A stretch of DNA of 64,000 nucleotides from Taxillus chinensis (lineage: Eukaryota; Streptophyta; Magnoliopsida; Santalales; Loranthaceae): NCBI GenBank assembly GCA_023512835.1, contig CM042092.1:44572535-44636534 (forward strand). Direction: 5' to 3'. The position numbers and the translations under genes were made by a program. Positions 45,516 to 57,003 of the stretch are shown here, in pieces (position 1 is the first letter of the stretch; every line of letters starts with the position of its first letter). The notes below the pieces were generated by a model that worked only from the letters and a program-made list of their open reading frames with translations, was not told where the DNA came from and made no database searches.

Positions 45516-48500
45516 ACTGTTGTCTTTCAGGAGCATCTCTGGAATGCATTGCCGGATCACTTGAAGTTAAAGATCAATCAAAGCAAGTGGATCCTTGATA
45601 GTGGATGCTCCAGACATATGACGGGTGATCAGACTCTACTCGTTGAAGTTAATGACAAACGAGGTCCATCCGTTTCATATGGTGACAATAGCAAAGGTAA
45701 GACTGTCGGGTATGGCACTTTAACTAACGGCTGTGTATCAATCACTAGAGTTGCACTAGTCGAAGGTTTGAAGCATAATTTGCTAAGTGTCAGTAATTTA
45801 TGTGACAAAGGATTTACCGTTTCCTTTATGTCTAACACCTGCACAGTAAAGGAAAACTTATCCGGAGATGTTAAGTTATCCGGATCAAGAGATGGGGACA
45901 TATAGTTGGCGAAAACTTATCCGGAGATGAAGATAGTTGGCGATGGCACAAGCACGCACATTTAAACTTTAAGACCTTGTCTAAATTAGTGTCACTCGAT
46001 CTTGTCACTGGTCTACCTAAACACAAATACTCCAGAGACACTCTCTATCGAGAATGCCAACTTGGCAAACAGACCAAACATAGCTTCAAGAGCAAATCAG
46101 TTAATTCAATAACTGCTCCTCTATAACTTCTTCATATGGACCTCTGTGGTCCCATTTTTGTTCCTTCACTAGCTGGTGCGAGATATACCCTTGTGGTTAT
46201 CGATGATTTCACCAGGTACACATGGGTGATGTTCCTAAAATCTAAGGATCAAACCTTTGAGCATCTTGTAGATCTTTTCAACTAGATAAGCAATTCACAA
46301 GGATTGAGCATTAAATGCATCAGGAGTGATCATGGTACAGAATTTGATTTCTCAGATATGAGATCATATTGTTTTAAACAGGGCATTCAGCATGACTTCT
46401 CTGCGCCCAGAACTCCACAACAAAATGGGGTAGCTGAGCGTAAGAATCGCACCTTAGTCGAGGCTGGCAGATCTATGCTAGCAGGGGCAAAGCTTCCTCT
46501 CGCCATATGGGTCAAGTTGTGTCCACTGCTTACTATGTTCAGAACAGAACTCTAATAAATAAATCTACCATGAAAACACCCTATGAGATTTGGAGAGGAC
46601 GAAAGCCTTCAATTTCACATTTCAAAGCCTTTGGGTGTACTTGCTATATATTGAACAATGGCAAAGAACCTCGGAATAAATTTGAACCAAAATCTGATGA
46701 TGTGATTTTTGTTGGGTACTCATTACATAGCAAGGCTTATCGGGTCTTCAATTGAAAACTTTTTAAAGTTGAAGAATCTATCCATGTGACCTTTGATGAA
46801 ACCAATCTTGATTGGTCAAAAGTTGCTTCTTCAAGTTCTAACGTACAGGTTCAAGACAACAACATCGACTATTCAAAGTTTATGACTGTTCCTGTTACAC
46901 ATACTGACCAACCACAGGTGCACCAGCGAAGCACGAAGAAATGATATGGATAATGCTACGGATGAATCGGACTCAGGACTACCATTAAACTCCGGACATG
47001 TTCCTACGGATATTCAAAATTCCGGAGTACCTTCAAGTCCATCCGGACCAGTTAACACTGAAAGCAACAGTGTTGATTCCACTGTACCTACTAATACGGA
47101 AACATCTAGTCCGGAAGAAGCTCAACAGGCGAATGTACCTGAACCACCTAATCTGCTAGAGCTTCAAGTTATTCAAGGTCAACCATCACATGCACAGAAT
47201 TACAGGTGGACTCGAAACCATCCCTTAGATCAAGTGATTGGTGATCCTACTGTTGGTGTAAGAACAAGAGTAGCCACCTCCAACATTTGTCTTTACTCAT
47301 GTTTTCTATCTCAAATAGAACCAAAGGTGGTAGATGAAGCTCTTCAGGATTCGAACTGGATAGAAGCCATGCAAGAAGAGCTGAATCAATTTAAAAGAAA
47401 TGATGTGTGGACTCTAGTACCAAGGCCTAAGTCTCAGCAAGTCATTGGAGTTAAATGGGTGTTCTGGAATAAGCTTGATACGGATGGTATAGTAATCCGG
47501 AACAAAGCGAAACTGGTAACCAAAGGATACCGTCAAGAAGAAGGAATAGACTATGATAAGACCTTTGCTCCGGTAGCAAGACTTGAGGCAATCAGAATGT
47601 TTCTGGCGTATGCTTCATATGAAAACTTCATAGTTTATCAAATGGACGTCAAAAGCGCATTTCTGAATGGAGATCTTCAAGAGGAGGTGTATGTTGAACA
47701 ACCTCCTAGCTTCATAGAACCCAAGGCTGGACATCTGGTCTACAAGCTACGGAAAGCCTTGTATGGGTTGAAGCAAGCTCCAAGAGCCTGGTACGACACA
47801 CTGTCAGAATTCCTACTTGCTCACAACTTTCAAAAAGGTAAGATAGACACCACTTTATTTCTACAAAAAGAGAATGGACACACTCTGATCGTACAAATAT
47901 ATGTGGATGATATCATTTTCGGATCAACAAATCCGAAGCTCTGTGAAGAGTTTGCAAAGTTGATGACTGGCAAGTTTGAGATGAGCATGATGGGAGAACT
48001 GTCCTACTTCCTCGGAATAGAAGTTAAACAATTGAAGGAAGGGATCTTCATTAATCAAGCTAAGTATACACATGATCTTATTAAGAAGTTTGGTATGGAA
48101 GGTTCATCTCCCGTCAAGACTCCGATGCCAGTCAGTGCCAAGTTAGACCCTGATGTGGACGGCAAATCAGTAAATGTGACTGAATACAGAGGGATGATAG
48201 GATCCTTGTTGTATCTTACAGCAAGTCACCCGGACATTATGTTTGCAACGTGCATCAGTGCACGATATCAGGCGAATCCCAAGGAGACACATATGCTTCA
48301 TGTTAAACGGATATTAAGGTATCTCAAAGGAACGATGAATTTGGGACTTTGGTACCCAAAGGAGTCCAACTTCACCTTATCCGGATACTCCGATGCTGAT
48401 TTTGCTGGGTGTCGCATCGACAGGAAGAGCACAAGTGGTACGTGTCAGTTTCTTGGAAACAAATTAATTTCGTGGTTCAGTAAGAAGTAGAATTCCGTAT

Positions 48501-48847
48501 CAACCTCTACTGCTGAGGCGGAATATATAGCTGCTGGGAGTTGCTGCGCACAGCTACTCTGGATGCAAAGTCAACTTACTGACTACAGTTTCAACACGAC
48601 ATCTATTCCACTCTACTGTGACAACACTAGTGCAATTGCAATAAGCAACAATCCTGTCATGCACCCAAAGACGAAGCACATTGAGGTCAGGTATCACTTC
48701 ATTCGTGATCATGTTCTCAAAAAGAATATATCTCTGGAACATGTTGCAACTGAAGATCAACTGGCAGACATTCTTACAAAGCCCCTACCTGATGCAAGAT
48801 TTTCTGAACTACTCTTCCGATTAGGTATGCTTAGTCTTTCTGCATAG
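45516..48847 (+). pseudogene. Element C pol: protease, integrase, RT, RNase H
   Basis: In frame with gag past the TAA. Protease WILDSGCSRHMTGDQTLL is intact. At 45903 a deletion with copied filler breaks the pre-integrase region. Integrase pieces lie at 46130-46555 (HMDLCGP, IRSDHGTEFDFSDM, PQQNGVAERKN) with stops at 46123 and 46284 and a shift near 46510. 46946-48490 is open for 514 residues: linker, RT ([42 protein letters not shown]) and RNase H to a TAG at 48488 (Gln in B). The same frame continues to 48847 ([39 protein letters not shown]). Confidence 0.88.
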
Positions 48848-50553
48848 CTTCACTTAAATCAATCAACAGTATGTCTTCAGAATATGCATTGTGCTTTTAT
48901 TGAAAGTAATGGATTCATACGGAATTTAATTTTTGATCATACTTACTGCTTAAAGTGTCCTTTGCGTTTGATAAAAACCAAAGTTTTGTTAATGAGAGGA
49001 TGCTTGCGTTTCCCGAATGAAGTCGTTTAAGCCAACATGATTAAAACTTATATGAATAATCTTTTTAGGATTTCATGATCTTGCTTCTCATTCTCCACCA
49101 CATGATAAATGTCGGTTCATTTAGATTGCTCTATTATCATGTATAGTTGAAGATATGAAATGGGTTAGCTCGGAATGTCTGGCGGATGTATATCCAGTTG
49201 CAATCTGATCAGTTTCTGAAGTGTAGTTTCCTAAAAGGGTAGACAGCGCTAACTTTCTCTAAGCAGGAAATATCAACCGAGAGGATTGCATGGTCTGCGG
49301 GGGAGAAAATGCTTTATTAATAAATCTAGTAATACCCCTCATATATGTCTCATGATCTCTTTCCTGGCCGTCTATCTGAGGGGGAGTCTTTCACTAAGAG
49401 GATCGCATGATCTAAGGGGCAGCAAAAGCTTCAGTTATTACCTCTGTAATGACCCCTTTTATGTCTCGGATGCTGCTTCCTCTAAACTTTCATCTCCTGA
49501 TCTGACTGGACATGCAATCATGAATCGGAATTGTGGCATGGCTGGATGTTTTTCTTTCCTCAACTGTGCATTTTAATCTGACAATCATCTGCCTGCTTTT
49601 GACATGTGTTCAAATTCCAAGTTTCCCTCATGAAATCTTAACTTGAGAAAATCATATGATTTTTAATTTATCTTAGCTATCACTATCAGTATGAAGGTTT
49701 CGCTGTGTTGACCTATATGAACTTATGTGGTTATCAGTTGTCATATGCATTTTCTTCAGTCATTTGATCATAATTCACATGTATGTGTCTTGTTACTATT
49801 CTTACATATGCATAAGTTCTGTCTCTCTTTAGTTCGGATTATGATGTTCTCACCAAGACTATTTGATCCATATCCGTACTAACTCTACCTGTTAGTCTTC
49901 TGTTCTTTTAGTTTACATTTCAAAGCTACAGGTTCAGATTCTCTTTGCACTTCATTGCTCTATCTTGTTTTGATGACTCGGATCTGAAGTGTTGTGGTAC
50001 TTCATATTTCCTTGACACCAAGACAGCAAAGGAATCATTTTTCTTTAGCACTCAACTTCTATAGTCTCAGTTGTCTATCATCCGGATAAAGTTTAAATGA
50101 ACAATCACTAGCCTGAATGAGTGTCGGTCTACTTCCTCCTGACTCTTGAATCTCTCACTTCGTGATAACACAAGTGATTATCTTACATCGTGTCTTTTTG
50201 AGGAGGAATAATGATGGTTCATTAAATGCACATCTCGAGCCCGTAAATTGTCTTTTCTAAAATCCGGAAGTATGCATACAGCTGTGATTTTTGAATGGTT
50301 AGCCCGGCCGCCACGTCATCAGTCTATTTGATGGCACTAATACATCAAGTCTAATGACAGGATAGTCAGGTGGATCACTGTTCATCTCGCTTAAACCCAA
50401 GACCCGCTTGCTTCCACGGCAAAGGTCCTATTTATAATGCACTTTCAAGCAACGCACGAGGCTATCACTTCCCATTTACAAAAACCCTAAATCCTCGTTG
50501 CTTCTTCTAACTCCAAAGACCTTATCTCCTTCTCCTCCAATCCTCCATAGTTC
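48848..50553 (+). promoter_or_regulatory. Post-pol spacer of C: polypurine-like tracts, then promoter-like region
   Basis: Non-coding and collinear with 23025-24737 of B. GGGGGAG tracts are at about 49298 and 49379. TATTTATAAT at 50429-50438 is TATA-like, 125 bases before ATG 50554, and AAAACCCTAAATCC at 50481-50494 is a telo-box. Confidence 0.5.
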
Positions 50554-52899
50554 AATGGCAGCGCAAGCTCTCTATGGCGTTGTTCCTGGTCACTTGGTCG
50601 ACCGGTCCGGAATCTCTAATCCTTCGGCCTGGCTCGAAGAGGTTCGCCAGCTCCTTGGTTCTAGCAACTCCTTGCCCTAGTCACTACCCCGGTTGATCTT
50701 CTCGTCTCGACATCTTTGCCTTCTATCAGCATGTCAACTCCGGTGATGAGTCTATCATCTCGGTGGTATGAGGAAAAACTATCAAGATCACCCCTTAGGT
50801 GATCCGTGACACCTTCCATCTTCCTGAGGGCAACGATTTCAGGCCGAGCGCTTTAGCCATGGTTGTGTCCATGGGCTGTCCCAACAAGGTAAAGGAGTAC
50901 AAGTTGAAGTCTTTTCAGGGCCCCCATCGTTGTATGGCCACCATACTAAGCCGGTGCCTCCTGGCTCGCTCCACAACTCCCTGACGTCGTTCTGCTCCCC
51001 GATCCTCCCGGATTTGGTCCGTTCAAAGACCCTCCCTTTCTCGAGCCTCCCAAGACAGCGTCCGTGCCGAACCGTCCGAGGTTGCGGGGCCATCTCGCCA
51101 CGGTGCCCGTAAAGTTGTTTCCTCGCCCCCTCGCTGCAGATGTCCCCACCCCCTCCACCTCCGTTCGTTGCTGCCGCGGTTGATACCGCCGTTCTTTGCC
51201 GTCATTGCCGATGTCCCGGAATCTACTCCCTGAAGCTCCTTTGCCTCCCCTACGTCAGCCCCGAGATACCTTGACCATCTCTCCGCCGACACCTTAACGG
51301 ACCTATGGCTCCGTTTCAGCCTTGCCCACACCGCTCCATTCCTGACAACAATCTCCGGGTGTTTTACACACGCCATACCCAATCCCCGGAGACCATGATC
51401 ATCTGGAACTTGGATCACGGCTTTCTTACGCCGGCCTCCATTCCAGATGTGCCGTTCCCTACCCCCTCCGGCCCAGTCCCTTCCGCTCGGGGTCCTTCCC
51501 TTGCAAACGCTGGCCCCTCTTCTCCTGCTGCCGCCATTCCCGTGGTTGACCTATCTGGTCAAAGCGGGTCAGTTGCTCCGGATGCCCCTTCTGCTGCTGC
51601 TGCTGATACTCCTGCGGACTCCTCTGCCCAGTGCACTCCTGCTCCCGTTCATACGGGGAGTCCTCCAAAGCTCCGGAGTTGGTTCTTGGGCGTGCCTCTT
51701 TTGGCACGGTCCACTCCGACGCTGTGCTCTCCGCCCAGCTGGACCGCCACGCTCAGGCTCATAGCGCCCAAATATCCGCCATCGCCACCAAGGTTGATGC
51801 ACTCGGCGCCCAACTCCTCTCCGCTCTCACAGTCTCCTCCACTTCTATGGAGCAGAAAATGGATCTTATCGCCTCGTCCGTCCATTCCTTGTCTACTTCC
51901 TTCGCGGACCTGGCGCACACGATGGCTTGCCCTCCCGTTGCTTCCCGGCGATCTGCCAAACCGGGGGAGAGAGTGTCATCTGATCCTGCTCCTTCTGCAC
52001 CACAACCATCCACTCGTGCTGAGAAGCGGTTTGCCTCTTCATTGCTTCCGGGAGTTCAAATTCCCAAACGTAGCCGTTTCTCTCAGCCAAGCTCCTCGAG
52101 TGCAGCTCTTCCTCCATCCTCTCCATCCACAGCTGACACCTTCCTCCCATCATACGCGGTGTGTGACCCTTCTGATGCGGATGGAAGCGTGCATAAGGCA
52201 ATGAAGTCCTATGCTGTGTCTTCTGCCGAGAGAAGATGTCTCTCTGACATGTACCCTTTTTCCCCGGATGACATTCGGACCCTTTGTTCGGAAAAAGGAC
52301 TCTTTACAACAGAAGACATTGACAACTTCTCCAGGGCTACTAAAATGGAGATTAGGCTATTTCCATCTCTATACAAGGATGGGCACTTGTTTGACGTTCT
52401 GCCGTGCTGGAATGAAGGCTATCTTCCCAGTGTGGATCTCATTCAGTCCTTCATCGACGGAACTGCTGAGGATAGCAAGCCATGGAAAACTCTCTTAACT
52501 ATCCTCATTCTGTACCGGATCATGTCGCCACATTTCATGATGGCTGTCTTCATGATTCAGTCCAAGCAAATGATTCTGATTGATTCTCATCAGATTGTGG
52601 AGCGTTTTGTAAGAAAGAATCAATGGGAACCACCGTGTCTCTGTAAGCCGATCAAGCTGTGAAGAAAGCTGGATTATATGAAGAGTTGGGCATCACTCCC
52701 CCCGAGTCCAACTGAAAAAGTGAAGGCGACATTCTGGGGCAAGAAGCAAGTGCCACAACAGCCGGATGGAGATAGGCTGCGGGGCATTTGTCCGTTACTT
52801 CATCAAGTCATTCTTGACTGTGGACAAATCTTGGAGCCAACACACTACTTATACGATGAAGCGAGACAATGGAGCTTAGAGAGAAAGCAAGAACTATGA
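50554..52899 (+). pseudogene. Element C third ORF with Ulp1-like protease
   Basis: Start MAAQALYGVVPGHLVD matches B. A TAG at 50677 and shifts break the N-terminal domain. Around 50985 some 350 bases present in B (25160-25490) are absent. Linker block NRDTLTI... is shifted; VFYTRHTQSPETMIIWNLD is kept at 51358-51415. 51631-52662 is open for 343 residues: a helical stretch (LDRHAQAHSAQISAIATKVDALG, ending there), PKRSRF, and the protease up to MSPHFMMAVFMIQSKQMILIDSHQIV with His and Asp. A shift near 52650, and an extra base near 52770 in GGAGATAGGCTGCGGGGC, disrupt the Cys region, otherwise PQQPDG then SCGAF-like. Inactive as written. Confidence 0.75.
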
Positions 52900-53075
52900 T
52901 CTTCAAGTATAGTAAGCCTTATGTACCTTAGTGAAAATCTTGTATTAAGGCTGTATTGTATTTTGTTGCTGATAAATGAAAATTGGTTTTGATGTGTATT
53001 CTGTATGTTATCTTTTTGCACTGCTTACCAGATCAGATTATAAAGGGTTTGGGCATATCCATAATTGGGGGAGAT
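52900..53075 (+). other. Element C 3' untranslated region and polypurine tract
   Basis: Non-coding, nearly identical to 38080-38274, ending AATTGGGGGAGAT. Confidence 0.8.
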
Positions 53076-54164
53076 TGTTGGATCAAGCCCAGAATTTGGA
53101 TAATGCTGATAAAGCCTTATGTAATTTGATCTGAGATCTTTTGTGTTTCTTTGATCATTGCAGAAGATATGTTATTAATCCGGAGATACACTCGTAAGAG
53201 CAAATCTAAGGACAGGATACGTAATCCTGATCCGGGCAAGAGTGAGTGTCGTCAAACACTTGGTAAATAACCAAGTCACCAATACATACGGAATAAGGAA
53301 CATTCGTGCGGACTAAGGAACTTACATACGGAGTAAGGAAGCACTAGTACGGAGTAAGCACTCAGATCCCTTAGACTCGCCCGGAGTAAGGAACTTACAT
53401 ACGGAGTAAGGAACTTACATATGGAGTAATGAACTTACATGCGGAGTAAGGAAGTGCTGACACGGACTAAGGATTCCAGCACCAAATAGATACAGAGTAA
53501 GCGACCACTGACACGGAGTAAGGTTCCGAGCTTTATTAGCAACGGAGTAAGGAAAATTACACCGGACCAAGAAGATGCTACTTCAATTCACCGCATTTAA
53601 GGCTATCAGCTCGTGGCATCCCGATGTAAGACAAACTCATTGAGAACCTGAAGAATCTTACACGTGGATCACCCGGATATGTGGACACAACCTTAAGTAT
53701 ATTTGGGAACTCACAAAGGCACTTATACTCTTCAAACCCAAGATCTTGAGCTCCACAAACCGCAGCAGTCAAGGCAGAGAGATTGCCGAGGAATAGTTAG
53801 TGCTGAATGCATTCCGGAACTACAAGTTCCAAGGTTGTCTCTTAGGAATGTTTGTATAAATATTCATACTTGTACATTTGAAAAGTGTATGTGTGTGCGA
53901 ACGAGCCTGAATAACCTGTGTATGCACAAGAGCTCAAAGAGATAATCTAGGCTAGTGTGTGAATCCCTTTGTAAACAGAGTGTAAGAGAGTCTTGCTTCT
54001 ATTTTGTTGTATTTATCTCTTGATAATAAAACAAAATACTTCCACTATCTGGTTATCTTCCGCAGTGATTCTATCACTTGACTAGATTAGTGTAGTGCCT
54101 TAAGAGAACAAAAGAGTTTCGATAAGAGCCTATTCACCCCCCTCTAGGCTCCAAGGGACCATCA
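53076..54164 (+). repeat. Element C 3' LTR
   Basis: TGTTGGATCAAGCCCAG to GGGACCATCA, 1089 bases. A shorter CGGAGTAAGG array than B accounts for its smaller size. Its last 600 bases match B's 5' LTR much better than C's own 5' LTR. Confidence 0.87.
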
Positions 54165-54944
54165 GATTTTATTCAAAGCTGCTTTCTCTACCCAACTCCA
54201 TCGACTTGCGGAGGACAATCGTCTACAAACTAAGGCCATTTGCCGCTCGTGTTAGGGAAATGGGCGCTGAGATTCTTTCTGCTTTCTCCTCCTCCGCTCT
54301 CTCCGCGAACTAGAAGCTCGATCGGATAGCCACGTCTATTCTAGGCTTGTCTACTTCCATTACGGATTTAGCGCAAGTCATGGCTCATCCTTCCCGCTCT
54401 CAACGATCTACCAAACCGAGGGAGAGAGTATCTGATCCTCCTTCCACTACTGGCGGCGCTCCACGTAAACGGTCTGCACCTATTCTTCCTCCGGGTCTCC
54501 CAGTACCTAAACGCAGCCGCCGTTTTGCTACTGGCCAGACCAGCTCTCCCGTTGCTGCTCCTTCTGATGCTCCATCCGGCACCATCACCTTCCTCCCGTC
54601 ATACGAGGAATTGCATCCGAATGATGTTGATGGGAGCATACTTGCAGCTGCCAAGGCCTACGCCTCCTCCACTGCCGAGCGGAGATGTGTGTCTGTCCCG
54701 TCCCCTTTCGATCCTAATGACATTCGTACTTTGTTGTCTCAGGAGGGATAATTTTCCAACGACGACATTGACAACTAGGCTATGGCAATAAAGATGGAAT
54801 TGAGGATGTTCCCCTCTTTATTTGAGGAACGCCACAATTTTGACATTCTTCCTTGCTGGGTTGAAGATCAGTTTCCTGCTGTGGACACCATTCTTACCTA
54901 CGTTAACGGTACTGCTGAAAACAGCAGACCCTGGAGTACTCTGT
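54165..54944 (+). pseudogene. Element D: third-ORF remnant
   Basis: A diverged copy of the helical linker and start of the protease domain of the third ORF. STQLHRLAEDN (54190-54225) matches SAQLDRHAQAH of C; 54347-54751 reads STSITDLAQVMAHPS, PVPKRSRRFATG, ITFLPSYEELHPNDVDGS, STAERRCVSV and DPNDIRTLLSQEG. After stops at 54749 and 54776 it goes on with MELRMFPSLFEERHNFDILPCW and YVNGTAENSRPWSTLL, then is cut by the G2 LTR before the catalytic His. It shows that the family is older and more diverse than A-C. Confidence 0.72.
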
Positions 54945-56759
54945 TGTCACGCCCCGGTTTTCCAACCCGAGGAGACCGGAACGCGACCCTCCCTTTATCT
55001 GGGTTTGGATAAAGGGGTAGAATACAACATACGCTTCACATTTTATTTTCAGAAACCAAAATCACTTAATTATTAAATTCAAACCACATGCCTTTATTGT
55101 TTCTCAAACTTCATTACAGTATCTCCCCGCTGGGGTTACAATGCCTCAACAAAATTACATAACGCAAATAACATAAAACAAAGCCACAAAACAGAACTCT
55201 TCCACCTTGGTGTTCCCACCTAACGCCTGTAGGTTCCTGCAAGAAAATACACCATAGTAGGAAGGGTGAGCATCCACAGCTCAGTAGGGATCATGTCTCC
55301 CCAACCCATCCCATGCTCCTAGCATCTACATGCCATGTGTACAAGTGCAGTGTCGTGTTACAATAGTTTCAACAAACAATAACAAACCACATCAGTAGTT
55401 AGAATTCTCCCACACAAACCACAAGTGATTTAACCGCCTCTTCAGGTCAATGGTTTAACCGCCTCTCAGGCATAGTTTCCACAGTCAGTCTCACTGACAT
55501 TAACTCAGCCTCTCAGGCTCCACAGTCAGTCTCACTGACATCAACTTAGCCTCTCAGGCTCCATGGGTACACAAGCATTGCCTCAGCCTCTCAGGCTTCT
55601 TAGGCTCCACAGACATAACAACAAACATCTAACATATATCTCAGTTATTCAGGCATAACAACAAACATTTAACATGCATGTCCACCTTGGTATAACATCA
55701 AACACCTAGCATGCATATCCTCACAGACATTACATCAAACACTTTTCAGGCATAACCACATTGGCATAACATCAATCGCATAACATGCATGGCCTCACAG
55801 GCATAATATCAAACACCTAGTTTGCAGTGCCACACAGGCCTAATCTTATCCCCATACATGCCACTGAAGGCCAACATCCATATAGGAGATCACACCTATA
55901 TGGATTTACATATAATATATATATATCCAGATTACGAAATCGACTACCACAAGGCCAAAACCCTGGGATAGGTACAAGGAAGAACAAAACCCCTACCTTG
56001 GAAACGTCCTCCTGCTCTTGCTCCCGCGCTAGATGCCGTCCTCCCCACGCAAGACGCTCCAGCAGCAAGCCAGCAGCTCTCCCTCCCTCTCTCTTTCTCT
56101 CTGCGACGGCTGGTGGAACAACAAACCCTAAAACCTAAAACAGAGGGCTTCTCCTCCTTATATAGACAACACAACATCAAAACGACGTAGTTTTGATTAA
56201 GTGAATCCCAGCATCAAAACGACGTAGTTTTGATGGAACAAGATATGACCTTCCCACATCCATACACACCAAAATATCCATAATTCCAACATGGTCCTTT
56301 GGGAAAAGATTATTAGAATAACAAAACCAAGGTAACCATGCAAAAATATGTCTGCATGCCAATTTGAACGCCAATTCCCCAATTGGCGTGCAGCTCCAAA
56401 TGCACTCAAACTTTACCCCAAGCCTTCTTGCATCATGTAAAAGACATCCATGCAATAAAAACCTTGCACGCCAAATGGGTCCAATTCGCGTGCACGTCCT
56501 TTTGGCCTGAAACTTCTGTGGTAGATAGAAGACATCATTCTAAGAATCTTTTGCTCTGCACGCCAATTCATCTGAGCCCATCTACTAGGTCAAAATCAAC
56601 CTCTAAAACCGGACAAAACAACCTAAAAACGCCTGTATATGCAAATAGCATCTTCCTAGGGCATAAAAGCAAGTTAGCAAACTCCCTAAAACCCAACAAT
56701 TTCCACTCACAAGGCATCTTCGGTTAACTTCTTACATACCACAAACACGGGTCATTACA
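54945..56759 (-). repeat. G2 3' LTR
   Basis: TGTCACGCCCCGG to GGGTCATTACA on the plus strand, 1815 bases. On its right is TCCTCTCCCCTTAAGAC, the reverse of the polypurine tract AAGGGGAGAGGA. Palindrome copies with ACGACGTAGTTTTGAT are near 56177 and 56215. Confidence 0.88.
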
Positions 56760-57003
56760 TCCTCTCCCCTTAAGACTTTTCATCCTCGAAAAGAAACAAC
56801 ATGCACGGAAAACAAACACATGCAGGCCATTCGCAAGACAGCAAGCCACAACGCCCAGATGGATCACACAACATAACAGGACACCTCAAATATAGTGAAA
56901 TCTCAAAACACATCTCAATAAAAATACCAATTTACAAGTAGAAATACAAATACACCAAATCATGAACTACAAGAAAACACATCACTACAGCCACCTCCCA
57001 CCC

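Larger units (their letters stand above)
40456..54164 (+). mobile_element. Copia (Sirevirus-like) element C with a third ORF
   Basis: Both LTRs, primer site, gag, pol, spacer, third ORF and polypurine tract are present in the same order as A and B. The gag carries a solo LTR (43661-45106). The two LTRs differ in length (1283 and 1089) and clearly in sequence, while the 3' LTR is nearly the same as B's 5' LTR over its last 600 bases. The coding regions resemble B closely. Confidence 0.82.

Noticed and set aside
54945..56759. Solo LTR
   Set aside because: It is followed by the reversed polypurine tract and gypsy pol on the same strand, so it is the 3' LTR of G2, not a solo LTR.
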